A stretch of 64,000 nt of DNA from the NCBI GenBank assembly GCA_020052645.1, contig JAGVOQ010000009.1, positions 1-64,000 on the forward strand. The letters are read 5' to 3'. The notes below the pieces were generated by a model. The model was not told the origin of the DNA and searched no databases. It was given only the letters and a program-made list of their open reading frames with translations. Made by a program: the position numbers and the translations under genes. Each line of letters starts with the position of its first letter. The stretch's first letter is position 1. This DNA is from Candidatus Omnitrophota bacterium (GTDB lineage: Bacteria; Omnitrophota; Gorgyraeia; Velamenicoccales; Velamenicoccaceae). This document shows, one piece after another, positions 20,305 to 29,379 of the stretch.

Positions 20305-21059
20305 AAGAAAGACTTGTGCTTGTCAAAACGCGTCAGTTATCGAAACAATATGCCTTTCAGTCTTTTTTTAAAAGGAAGAACGTAGAGGCTGTCAAGGGCC
20401 TGGACTTAGAAATTTATGATGGAGAGATCTTTGGATTCGTCGGCCCTAATGGAGCCGGGAAAACAACGACCTTGAATATGTTGGTGGGCATTACCGAAGC
20501 GACAGGCGGTGAGATCGAGATGTTCGGCCGGCCTTTTAAAGCGGGGGATATCGAACCTCTTCGGTATATTGGTTATGTGCCTGAGACGACATCGTTGCCG
20601 GATTATTTTACCATTGTCGGCATTCTCGATTTTTATGCCCAGCTTTTCGGCATCCCAAAAAAGATAAAACGCGAGCGCATCGGACGATTGCTTGACATGG
20701 TGGGATTGTTTGATGAGCGCTACACCTTGATCAAAAATCTCTCGATGGGGCAGCGTCGGTTGGTCGATTTTATGCAGGCATTAATCAATGATCCCCGCCT
20801 GGTTCTTTTGGATGAACCGACCGTCTATCTGGATCCCGTCATCATGGAGCGGTTCCGCTTGATCTTAAACACCCTGCGTAAGCAAGGCAAGGCGATCTTA
20901 ATGTCGAGTCATATCTTGCCTGAAGTCGAGAAGCTTTCGGATCGCGTGGCGATCATTCATCGAGGCGTCCTTCTTAAAGTAGGTCCTAAAAAAGACTTCA
21001 TGCAGCATGGCTCAATAGAAAAGGAGTTTTTAAAGCTTGTTAAAGACAACCATTCTTAA
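20301..21059 (+). CDS. ABC transporter ATP-binding protein
   Basis: GPNGAGKTTTLNML Walker A, LSMGQRR signature, LVLLDEP Walker B. Confidence 0.95.
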   Translation: MKERLVLVKTRQLSKQYAFQSFFKRKNVEAVKGLDLEIYDGEIFGFVGPNGAGKTTTLNMLVGITEATGGEIEMFGRPFKAGDIEPLRYIGYVPETTSLPDYFTIVGILDFYAQLFGIPKKIKRERIGRLLDMVGLFDERYTLIKNLSMGQRRLVDFMQALINDPRLVLLDEPTVYLDPVIMERFRLILNTLRKQGKAILMSSHILPEVEKLSDRVAIIHRGVLLKVGPKKDFMQHGSIEKEFLKLVKDNHS

Positions 21060-21861
21060 AAAGTTGAAGCAGTGGCGTTTGGTCGCCGTTATCGCCAAAG
21101 ATGTTCGGCGCTCGGCTCTTAAAGAGAGGATGCTTTACGGTTTTCTTCTATTGGCACTTCTTTTTGTTCTTATGGCCAATGTCCCTTTTATAGTCAAAGA
21201 CCCAAAAGTATTTGATAATCAGCCGCCGGAAGTTGCCGCGGTCCAGATCGGATTTGTTTCGATCAATATTTTTATTCTTTTAATAGCTATTTTTATATCT
21301 TTGACGACTCTGCAGAATTTTCTGGCTAAAGAGAAGCTGGCCTTACTTTTGTCTAAGCCTGTCTGGCGCTGGCAAATCATTGAAGGAATTATCCTTGGGC
21401 TCTATCAGATGATCTTCTTAAATTGGTTTTTGTTGACGGCCGGCGTTTGGCTCGTTGTTTTTTCCCACACAAAGAGTTTAAGCTTCTATATTTGGCAGGG
21501 TATGAGCGTTACGGCGCTCCTGGCCTTTTTTTATGTTACTCTTGTCGTGTTTTTTTACTGCATCTTGCCTAATATCATGGCCGGGCTTTTTACTTTTTTT
21601 ATGCTTATCGCCGGTTTTGGGGTTAATTTTGCCCATGATATGTTCGCCCGTGGGCCGTACCCGTTTTTCTTACGAAAAAGCCTGATTCTTGGCCTAAATG
21701 TTTTGCCAAAAATCAATGATCTCTGGGGCGTTTCGATGCGTTCTTTAAAATTATTCCGCATTGACGTTCACCCGACGCCGATTATCCTGCATACAATCCT
21801 CTTGATCATCGTTTTAAATATTCTCACTTCATTTAAATTCCGCCGGTTCGGACGCACATAA
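21037..21861 (+). CDS. ABC transporter permease (ABC-2 type)
   Basis: overlaps ATPase gene; 6 TM segments; LAKEKLALLLSKPVWRW. Confidence 0.85.
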   Translation: MLKTTILKKLKQWRLVAVIAKDVRRSALKERMLYGFLLLALLFVLMANVPFIVKDPKVFDNQPPEVAAVQIGFVSINIFILLIAIFISLTTLQNFLAKEKLALLLSKPVWRWQIIEGIILGLYQMIFLNWFLLTAGVWLVVFSHTKSLSFYIWQGMSVTALLAFFYVTLVVFFYCILPNIMAGLFTFFMLIAGFGVNFAHDMFARGPYPFFLRKSLILGLNVLPKINDLWGVSMRSLKLFRIDVHPTPIILHTILLIIVLNILTSFKFRRFGRT

Positions 21862-21866
21862 CGAAA

Positions 21867-21895
21867 AATCGGGTTTTTAACACCCGTTTTTTGAA
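21867..21895 (+). terminator. intrinsic terminator
   Basis: CGGGTtttttaaCACCCG followed by T-run. Confidence 0.6.
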
Positions 21896-22013
21896 AAAAA
21901 ATCATTTTTTGTACGAATTATCAAAAAAGTTTGTTAAAATAGATTTTTTTTGATAAATATTTTTTCTCCGTCGGCAAAAAAAATATTTATTTGGGCAATC
22001 GGCTGAATAAATC

Positions 22014-22042
22014 TTGACAATAAAAATTTAATGTGATAATTT
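22014..22042 (+). promoter_or_regulatory. sigma70-type promoter
   Basis: TTGACA - 17 bp - TAATTT. Confidence 0.55.
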
Positions 22043-22098
22043 CTAAATAGGGTACAAAAAAAATTTTACAGGGAGATTCAAATTAAAATTATTCTTAA

Positions 22099-22134
22099 AA
22101 GGGGACTCTAGAAAAGCGAGGGTCCCCTTTTTTC
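22099..22134 (+). terminator. intrinsic terminator between promoter and ATP-grasp gene
   Basis: AGGGGAC-tctagaaaagcgagg-GTCCCCTTTTTT. Confidence 0.65.
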
Positions 22135-22148
22135 TTTGGTGATTAATC

Positions 22149-23153
22149 ATGAAAATTGGTTTTACATATGATTTGAAGAGTGACTACAGGCGTACGTCGA
22201 GTTCGCCGAAAGATGCTCTGGCTGAGTTTGATCATAAAGTGACGATCGAGCGGATCATTAAGGCGATTGAAAGCGGCGGGCATGAAGTTGTTAAGATCGG
22301 TAACGCGCGTAACCTTTTAAAAAAAATCGATCGTTTGGATGTTGATATTGTTTTCAACCTCTGCGAAGGATTGGGAAACCGCAACAGGGAATCCGAAGTC
22401 CCTGTGATCTTGGATATGTACCGCATCCCTTATGTGGGTTCTGACGGGTTGAGCTTAGGGGTTACTCTAGATAAGGTTGTCGCTAAAAAAGCATTTTTGG
22501 CTGATGGGGTGCCGACTCCGAAATATTTTGTTGTGGATCATCTCAATGGGGCTTTTCACTTAGGTTCTATGAAATTTCCTTTTATCGTCAAGCCTCGTCA
22601 CGAAGGGTCGTCTAAGGGGATTTCGGATGATTCTATTTGTTTAAACGAGGAGGAGCTTAGGCTTCAGGTCAAAAGGATCACTGACGTGTATCGTCAGTCG
22701 GCGTTAATCGAAGAATTTATTGATGGCAGCGAATTCACTGTTTTAGTGATTGGAAATGAAAACCCTGTGGCATTGACGCCAGTCCAGATAGGTATTTGCG
22801 GTAAGCTTGAGCTTGGCCGGCTGGTCTACACCTCCAGGCGTGTTACTAATACAGATATTAAATATATTTGTCCGCCGGTTATTTCAAAGACGCTTGACCG
22901 TCGTCTGCGTGAGGTTGCCTGCAGCGCTTATCGTGCGGTTGAATGCCGGGATTTCGGTCGCGTTGATTTTCGCGTTGATCTTTCGGGCCGTCCTTATGTC
23001 TTAGAGATCAACCCGTTGCCTTCTTTATCCGTAGAAGATGTATTTCCTTTGATCGCAGAGGCTGAAGGCATGACATTCGATGGCCTGGTCGTCAAAATTA
23101 TTGATATAGGCCTTGTGCGTAATGGTATCAACAAAAAAAGGAGGAAGTCCTGA
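22149..23153 (+). CDS. ATP-grasp ligase, D-alanine-D-alanine ligase-like
   Basis: FPFIVKPRHEGSSKGI, ALIEEFIDGSEFTVLVIG, DFGRVDFRVDLSGRPYVLEINPLPSL. Confidence 0.85.
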   Translation: MKIGFTYDLKSDYRRTSSSPKDALAEFDHKVTIERIIKAIESGGHEVVKIGNARNLLKKIDRLDVDIVFNLCEGLGNRNRESEVPVILDMYRIPYVGSDGLSLGVTLDKVVAKKAFLADGVPTPKYFVVDHLNGAFHLGSMKFPFIVKPRHEGSSKGISDDSICLNEEELRLQVKRITDVYRQSALIEEFIDGSEFTVLVIGNENPVALTPVQIGICGKLELGRLVYTSRRVTNTDIKYICPPVISKTLDRRLREVACSAYRAVECRDFGRVDFRVDLSGRPYVLEINPLPSLSVEDVFPLIAEAEGMTFDGLVVKIIDIGLVRNGINKKRRKS

Positions 23154-23206
23154 GCTCGTCTATTACCGAACTTCAAGCGTCTCCTTCGATCCTTCGTCGT
23201 TCTTCG

Positions 23207-24316
23207 GTGGGGGATTACAAAAGGATTCCCATCTGGAAAGATATTCCGGAAGAAGTATGGGAAGATTGGCAATGGCAGATTAAGAACAGGATAACAACCC
23301 TGGATGCAATTTCTCAATTTTTGATTTTGACGCCCTCTGAAGAAGAGGGGATAAAAAAGTCTCATGGCCGTCTTTCGATGGCGCTCACTCCGCATTGGGT
23401 GACGCTGATGGATCCTAACGATCCTGAGTGTCCTGTGCGCAGGCAGGCTGTTCCTTTGGCGGATGAATTCCGTTTTGGCACTAATGAATTCGTAGACCCC
23501 TGCGCTGAAGACAGGGATTCTCCTGTCCCGGGCCTGGTCCATCGTTATCCGGATAGGGTCCTTTTGTTGGCCACAGAGCAGTGTGCGATGTATTGTCGGC
23601 ATTGCACGCGCCGCAGGCTTGTTGGAGAAAAACAGGTTTCGTCCGTAAATTCCAAAACAATCGACGCGGCTGTTGATTACATCAGGGCCAACAAAAAGAT
23701 CCGCGATGTGTTGATTTCCGGCGGTGATCCTTTCATGCTGGATACGCAAGAGTTGGAAGAAATCCTTAAAAAGATAACCAATATTCCTCATGTTGAGTTT
23801 GTGCGCTTGGGCACGCGATTGCCTGTTACATTGCCGCAGCGCATCACTGAATCACTGGTTGCTATGTTAAAAAAATACAAGCCTCTTTGGGTCAGCATTC
23901 ATTTTAACCATCCTAAGGAAATCTCAAAAAGGTGCAAGGTCGCCTGTGACATGCTGGCCGATAGTGGAATTCCATTGGGAAGCCAGACAGTATTGCTTAA
24001 AGGAATCAATGACAAGCCTTACATCATGAAAAAACTGATGCAGGATCTTTTAAAAATACGCGTGCGTCCCTATTATATTTATCAGTGCGATCTCGTGAAA
24101 GGAACCGCGCATTTTCGGACTCCCGTAGCTGTTGGGATCAATATTATTGAAAAATTACGCGGATTTACTTCAGGGTACGCGGTGCCGACTTATGTGGTAG
24201 ATGCGCCCGGAGGTGGAGGTAAAATTCCTGTTGGCCCGAGCTATCTTATTTCACAGGATAAGGGAAAGCATGTTTTGCGTAATTATAAAGGAAAAATATA
24301 TACCTATATCGAGTAA
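23207..24316 (+). CDS. KamA-family lysine 2,3-aminomutase-like radical SAM protein (start may be upstream near 23149)
   Basis: EQCAMYCRHCTRRRLVG CxxxCxxC, HVEFVRLGTRLPVTLPQRIT, VVDAPGGGGKIPV. Confidence 0.9.
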   Translation: MGDYKRIPIWKDIPEEVWEDWQWQIKNRITTLDAISQFLILTPSEEEGIKKSHGRLSMALTPHWVTLMDPNDPECPVRRQAVPLADEFRFGTNEFVDPCAEDRDSPVPGLVHRYPDRVLLLATEQCAMYCRHCTRRRLVGEKQVSSVNSKTIDAAVDYIRANKKIRDVLISGGDPFMLDTQELEEILKKITNIPHVEFVRLGTRLPVTLPQRITESLVAMLKKYKPLWVSIHFNHPKEISKRCKVACDMLADSGIPLGSQTVLLKGINDKPYIMKKLMQDLLKIRVRPYYIYQCDLVKGTAHFRTPVAVGINIIEKLRGFTSGYAVPTYVVDAPGGGGKIPVGPSYLISQDKGKHVLRNYKGKIYTYIE

Positions 24317-24345
24317 TAAGTAATTTTTAAGTGTGTTTTCGCTCG

Positions 24346-24382
24346 AAAATCTCCAAAAAGTTGTTTTTTTGGAGATTTTTTG
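24346..24382 (+). terminator. intrinsic terminator
   Basis: AAAATCTCCAAAAA..TTTTTTTGGAGATTTTTT. Confidence 0.7.
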
Positions 24383-24651
24383 TTTTTAAGGAACCCTCAA
24401 TGAGGGACTAAGGGGATTTTATTGACGATGCGAATTTTATCCATTATAATAGAAACCTATCATGTTGTTTTACAATCATTTAAAAAAATACCCGCCAACG
24501 TTTAAATTGTATTATTTAATCGCCTCTCTCTTTTAAGAGAAGGTGAAGCAGCGTGAGAATCCTAAAACTTGAAAAAGAGCTTTCGGCTTTTTAAGGGGCC
24601 GAGATCAGCTTTGCATATCGTTTGAATCTTTTTTAACTAAGGAGATGAAAA

Positions 24652-26610
24652 ATGGATAATGTTAAGCCCGAAGCTAAAAGGAGTATCGTTTTTGTTTCAC
24701 ATGCGCAGGCTGGTAAGACATCTTTGGTTGAAGCTCTTTTGTTCGCCGGCGGCATGACCACCCGCAAAGGCAAGATCATTGAGGGCAACACGGTAAGTGA
24801 TTATAATACGGACGAAATTGAGCGTAAGAACTCCATCAACTCCAGTATTTTAAATCTAAACTGGAAGAATCATTTTATTCAGATTGTTGATACGCCGGGT
24901 TACGCGGATTTTATCTCGGACATGATTGCGGGAACCCGTTCTGTCGACGGAGCGGTTTTGGTGATCGATGCTTCGGGTGGTATCGAGATTGGGACCGAGC
25001 GGGCCTGGGAGCTTTTGGAAGAAAACAGCCTGCCGCGCATTATTTTCATCAATAAGATCGAAAAAGAAAATATCAATGTTGACCATGTGATTGAAGATCT
25101 TCACGAACGGTTTTCAAAAAAAGCCTGTGTTTTAAAGATACCGTTTTCATCTGAGCTGACGGAAACGATCGCGGAGACAGATGATGTTTTAATTGAAAAG
25201 TATTTAGAAGGAAAAGAAATAAAAGAGGAAGAGTTAAAAAAAGCTTTAAAGGCGGCTGTTATTCAGGGAAAAATTTATCCTATTGTTGCGGGATCGGCTT
25301 TTACAGACCAAGGGGTTAAGGAATTATTGGATTGCATGGTGGATTATTTGCCTTCGCCGGTTGAGAGAAAACCCTTAAGCGCAACAGAACCGAATACAGG
25401 CGAAAAAAAAGAAGTTAAGCCAAGCGAGGAAGCCCCATTTTCTGCTCTTGTTTTTAAATCGATTTCCGATCCCTTTGTGGGTCAGTTGACGGTTTTAAGG
25501 ATTTTTTCAGGAAAACTCGCGTCCAACAGCGGTTTTTTTAATGTGACGCGTCAGACAAAAGAGAGGATTGGCCAGCTCATGATTCTCGAGGGAAAAGAGC
25601 AGCGGCCGATTCAATGCGCGTCGGCAGGTGATATCGTGGCCGTGGCCAAGCTTAAAGAAACATTTTTAGGTGATTCTTTAGCTGACGAGAAAATGCCGAT
25701 CTTGTTCGATCCGGTTGTTTTCCCAGAACCTGTTTTTTCGTCATCGGTAAAACCGAAAACGCGCCAGGACGAAGAGAAGATATCAGAGGCCTTGCACAAG
25801 TTGTGTGCGAGCGATCCGACATTTAAAGTTTCGCGCGATTCTCAGACGAAAGAAACCGTGATTTCCGGCATGGGGGATCAGCATATTGATGTGATGGTGA
25901 AGCGCCTGAAAGATCGTTACAATGTTTCTGTTGAAATAGGTACGCCAAAAATTCCTTACAAGGAAACAATAAAGAAAGTGGCTAAGGCCCAGGGGAAGCA
26001 TAAAAAGCAGTCCGGCGGCCGTGGTCAGTACGGTGATGTTTGGATCGAGCTGCAGCCATTGGAGCGCGGAAAGAGTTTTGAGTTTGTGGATAAGGTTGTC
26101 GGAGGCGCGATCCCGCGGAATTTTATTCCGTCGATCGAGAAAGGGATCCGCAATGCCATGGTTGATGGCGTTGTGACCAGTTTTCCCGTGGTAGATGTCA
26201 AGGTTGTTGTTTATGACGGTTCTTATCATGATGTTGATTCGTCGGATATCGCTTTCCAGATTGCCGGAGCCCAAGCGTTTCGAAAGGCCGTGATGGAAGC
26301 AACTCCTATATTGCTTGAGCCTATCATGGATGTTGAAATAACCGTGCCTGAGGAATATATGGGCACGATCCCTTCGGATCTTAATTCTCGGCGGGGACGT
26401 GTTCAAGGCGTGGAGGCGCGTTTGAAGAACGAAACCATCAAGGCTTCTGTGCCGTTGGCTGAAATGTTTCGCTACGCAACGGACCTAAGGTCGATGACCG
26501 GAGGCCGTGGAAGCTACATCATGAGGTATTCTCATTACGAGGAAGTTCCGCAGAAGATTGCGCAATCCCTGGTTGCGCAGTTCCCGCGGCATAAACACGA
26601 AGAGGAATGA
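24652..26610 (+). CDS. elongation factor G-like translational GTPase (FusA2-type paralogue)
   Basis: SHAQAGKTSL G1, DTPGYADF G3, INKIE G4, EF-G domains IV/V. Confidence 0.9.
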   Translation: MDNVKPEAKRSIVFVSHAQAGKTSLVEALLFAGGMTTRKGKIIEGNTVSDYNTDEIERKNSINSSILNLNWKNHFIQIVDTPGYADFISDMIAGTRSVDGAVLVIDASGGIEIGTERAWELLEENSLPRIIFINKIEKENINVDHVIEDLHERFSKKACVLKIPFSSELTETIAETDDVLIEKYLEGKEIKEEELKKALKAAVIQGKIYPIVAGSAFTDQGVKELLDCMVDYLPSPVERKPLSATEPNTGEKKEVKPSEEAPFSALVFKSISDPFVGQLTVLRIFSGKLASNSGFFNVTRQTKERIGQLMILEGKEQRPIQCASAGDIVAVAKLKETFLGDSLADEKMPILFDPVVFPEPVFSSSVKPKTRQDEEKISEALHKLCASDPTFKVSRDSQTKETVISGMGDQHIDVMVKRLKDRYNVSVEIGTPKIPYKETIKKVAKAQGKHKKQSGGRGQYGDVWIELQPLERGKSFEFVDKVVGGAIPRNFIPSIEKGIRNAMVDGVVTSFPVVDVKVVVYDGSYHDVDSSDIAFQIAGAQAFRKAVMEATPILLEPIMDVEITVPEEYMGTIPSDLNSRRGRVQGVEARLKNETIKASVPLAEMFRYATDLRSMTGGRGSYIMRYSHYEEVPQKIAQSLVAQFPRHKHEEE

Positions 26611-26619
26611 AACGAAGCC

Positions 26620-26710
26620 ACAACTTATAAAGCGATAGCGCATATAAGTTGTTTGCCGGAATTTGACTATTGACAGCTACCTAAAAATTTATTTTAAAGG
26701 TAAGCGTCAG
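26620..26710. repeat. bipartite hairpin element, copy 3 (degenerate)
   Basis: ACAACTTATA/TATAAGTTGT then TTGACAGCTACCT/AAGGTAAGCGTCAG. Confidence 0.5.
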
Positions 26711-26850
26711 GGATTTTCCCGCCATTAATCTTAAAATCATGGCGGGATCCCGCCGAAGAAGTTAAAAAAAATGAGGCGGGAAATTCGCGCGTATAGCTTA
26801 TGTCACAAAAAACGTTCCATAAGTTATGCGCTCATTGAAGAAAGGTTCAT

Positions 26851-27552
26851 ATGAAAGCAGCTGTGTTTGGGATACCGGATTTTTTGTTTGGAAAAAAGGC
26901 TTTGTCTGATGAACGTTTGGATAAGCTCAAAGAGCTTTATCGTTCTGTCAAAGTGACACCGGTCCAGGTTGAATTCACGACGGAGAAAGACTTAAAAGTG
27001 GCCGATGCCGTTGTGTGTCTGGATGAGAAAAAATTAGACCTCTTGATTTTGGACATGGAGGTTGTGGAGTCAAAGTTGGAGCGCTCGGAAACAGAGGACG
27101 AAAAGAAATTATTAAAACGGTGCCAGGAGTATTTGGAAAAAGAAGTCTCCTTGTGCGAGGGTGATTTTAGCGACGAGGAAAAGAAGTGGCTTGCGAACAA
27201 TAATTTTGTCAGTGTCAAGCCTGTTGTATTTATCACAAAAAATGAAATGGAACAATTTCCGGCTTTAGTGAAAAAAGTGTATAAAGAGGCCGGCCGTATC
27301 TCATTTTTAACCGGCGGAGTTAAGGAATCGCGCGGCTGGGAGATCCGAAAAGGGGCGACGGCTGTTGATGCGGCGCATGCCATTCATTCGGATATTGCGC
27401 GTGGTTTTATTCGCGCGGAAGTGATGAGCTATGATGATCTGATTAAAGTCGGTAATGTCAATCAGGCAAAAAACGAAGGACATCTACGTCAGGAAGGCAA
27501 AGAATATATTGTTAAAGACGGCGATGTGATGGAATTCAAATTTAGTGTATAA
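26851..27552 (+). CDS. YchF-like protein lacking a recognisable GTPase core; helical + TGS region
   Basis: FLTGGVKESRGWEIRKGATAVDAAHAIHSDIARGFIRAEVMSYDDLI..EGKEYIVKDGDVMEFKF. Confidence 0.8.
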   Translation: MKAAVFGIPDFLFGKKALSDERLDKLKELYRSVKVTPVQVEFTTEKDLKVADAVVCLDEKKLDLLILDMEVVESKLERSETEDEKKLLKRCQEYLEKEVSLCEGDFSDEEKKWLANNNFVSVKPVVFITKNEMEQFPALVKKVYKEAGRISFLTGGVKESRGWEIRKGATAVDAAHAIHSDIARGFIRAEVMSYDDLIKVGNVNQAKNEGHLRQEGKEYIVKDGDVMEFKFSV

Positions 27553-27554
27553 AT

Positions 27555-27630
27555 CAGGTATCCGGGATCGGGCAACAGGTATCGGCGAAAACAAATAATA
27601 TTTTTTCCGTTCCCTGATGCCTGTTGCCGG
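27555..27630. repeat. intergenic inverted repeat built from degenerate heptamers
   Basis: CAGGTAT CCGGGAT CGGGCAA CAGGTAT CGGCGAA ... TTTTCCG TTCCCTG ATGCCTG TTGCCGG. Confidence 0.7.
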
Positions 27631-27657
27631 AAGAATAATATTTAAAAAGGAAAAATT

Positions 27658-29229
27658 ATGCTTAAAATCAAACGTGCGTTGATCAGTGTTTCAGACAAAA
27701 CAGGCATTGTTGAATTCGCTAAGATTCTTCGCTCGTTCGACGTCGAGATCATTTCAACCGGCGGAACGGCAAAAATTTTAAAGAATGAGAATATTGATGT
27801 CATCGAGATGTCAGACTATACAGGGTTTCCTGAAATACTGGATGGGCGGGTTAAGACCCTGCATCCGAAAATTCATGGCGGCTTACTTTCTTTGCGTGAT
27901 AACCTTAAACACATGAAGACCATTGAACAAGAAGGCATAGGCCTGATCGACATGGTTGTGGTGAACCTCTATCCTTTTAAAAAAACTATTCAGAAAGAGG
28001 GCGTTGAGCTCCAGGACGCGATTGAAAATATTGATATTGGCGGTCCGTCGATGCTCAGGTCCGCGGCAAAGAATTATCGCTCTGTCGCTGTTGTGTCAGA
28101 CTCTTCTTTCTACCTTAAGCTTATTTCGGAATTAAAAGAAAATAACGGCAGCCTTTGTTTAAAGACGTGCGAGCGCCTGGCAATAGAGGTTTTTAAGTTG
28201 ACTTCGTCTTATGACGCAGAGATATCAAGATTTTTAGGGAAACGTTTAACGGATGCAAGCGCCGGTTATGAGGCGCTGCCAGCGACGCTCGAATTAAATT
28301 TAGAAAAAATAACAGACTTGAGGTACGGAGAGAATCCCCATCAAAAAGCCGCTCTTTATAAAGATATGAATGTGCTTACGGCGTTATCTTTGGCGCAGGC
28401 GAAACAACTGCATGGCAAAGAGCTCTCTTTTAACAACTACATGGATTTAAATACAGCTTTTGAAATTATCAGGGATTTCGAGCTGCCTGTGGCTTGTATC
28501 ATTAAACATAACAATCCCACGGGTGTTGCGCAGAACATGAGTTTGGCTAAAGCCTTTCGTCAGGCGTTCTCAACAGATCCACTGTCAGCTTTTGGAGGGA
28601 TCATTGGTTTAAATCGGCGCGTGGATGAAGATACGGCAAAAGAAATTTTAAAAAGCGGTTTTATGGAGTGTGTTTTGGCCCAAGGATTTGATGTTAAGGC
28701 TTTGTCTTTGTTAAAGGCTAAGAAAAATTTACGTTTATTGGAAATTCCATTTGGGACAAAAGATCACGGGGGAGGCTTTGATATAAAAAAGATTCAAGGC
28801 GGCTATTTGGTCCAGGAGGCTGATCGGGAAGATTTCAATATTTCAAGCCTTCAAATCGTGACAAAAAAGAAACCGACAAAGAAGCAGGTGGAATCCTTGC
28901 TCTTCGCGTGGAAAGTTGTTAAACATGTTAAATCCAATGCCATTGTTTTGGCGAAAGATGTATCGACCGTCGGCATAGGCATGGGACAGACGAGCCGCGT
29001 GGATTCTGTTTTTATGGCTGTTAAGCGAGCCCAAAAACGTTCCCGCGGTGCGGTTTTGGCGAGCGATGCTTTTTTGCCCAAAGAAGATAACGTGGTTTTG
29101 GCTAAAAAAGCAGGCATCCAGGCGATCATTCAGCCTGGCGGTTCTATTGAGGATAAAAACGTTATTTCCGCCGCGGATCGTGCGGGTATCGTTATGGTGT
29201 TTACAGGATTTAGACACTTCAAGCATTGA
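27658..29229 (+). CDS. purH: bifunctional AICAR formyltransferase/IMP cyclohydrolase
   Basis: RALISVSDKTGIVEFAK, LRYGENPHQKAALY, IKHNNPTGVA, C-terminal VMVFTGFRHFKH. Confidence 0.97.
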   Translation: MLKIKRALISVSDKTGIVEFAKILRSFDVEIISTGGTAKILKNENIDVIEMSDYTGFPEILDGRVKTLHPKIHGGLLSLRDNLKHMKTIEQEGIGLIDMVVVNLYPFKKTIQKEGVELQDAIENIDIGGPSMLRSAAKNYRSVAVVSDSSFYLKLISELKENNGSLCLKTCERLAIEVFKLTSSYDAEISRFLGKRLTDASAGYEALPATLELNLEKITDLRYGENPHQKAALYKDMNVLTALSLAQAKQLHGKELSFNNYMDLNTAFEIIRDFELPVACIIKHNNPTGVAQNMSLAKAFRQAFSTDPLSAFGGIIGLNRRVDEDTAKEILKSGFMECVLAQGFDVKALSLLKAKKNLRLLEIPFGTKDHGGGFDIKKIQGGYLVQEADREDFNISSLQIVTKKKPTKKQVESLLFAWKVVKHVKSNAIVLAKDVSTVGIGMGQTSRVDSVFMAVKRAQKRSRGAVLASDAFLPKEDNVVLAKKAGIQAIIQPGGSIEDKNVISAADRAGIVMVFTGFRHFKH

Positions 29230-29246
29230 ATAAAGTTACATTATTT

Positions 29247-29352
29247 CGTTGCACGTATCACGTTACACGTAACACGTGAAAAGACTTCTGTTGATTTGAT
29301 TCATCCTGAGCAAACAGTGAGACGTGGAACGTGAGACTTGTGACCTGTGACG
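29247..29352. repeat. intergenic inverted repeat built from CGTNNCA heptamers
   Basis: CGTTGCA CGTATCA CGTTACA CGTAACA CGTGAAA ... TGAGACG TGGAACG TGAGACT TGTGACC TGTGACG. Confidence 0.75.
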
Positions 29353-29379
29353 AAAATAGTAAAAAGATTTTAGTCAAAA

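Noticed and set aside
22994-23791. 265-aa minus ORF antisense to kamA
   Set aside because: Shadow ORF overlapping two well-supported plus-strand genes.
25783-26406. 207-aa minus ORF antisense to the EF-G paralogue
   Set aside because: Shadow ORF with no recognisable motif; the plus-strand gene is clear.
29247-29352. CACGT-rich tract as a simple transcription-factor operator array
   Set aside because: Both arms are reverse complements and other loci use different words with the same architecture, so a single operator motif does not explain it.
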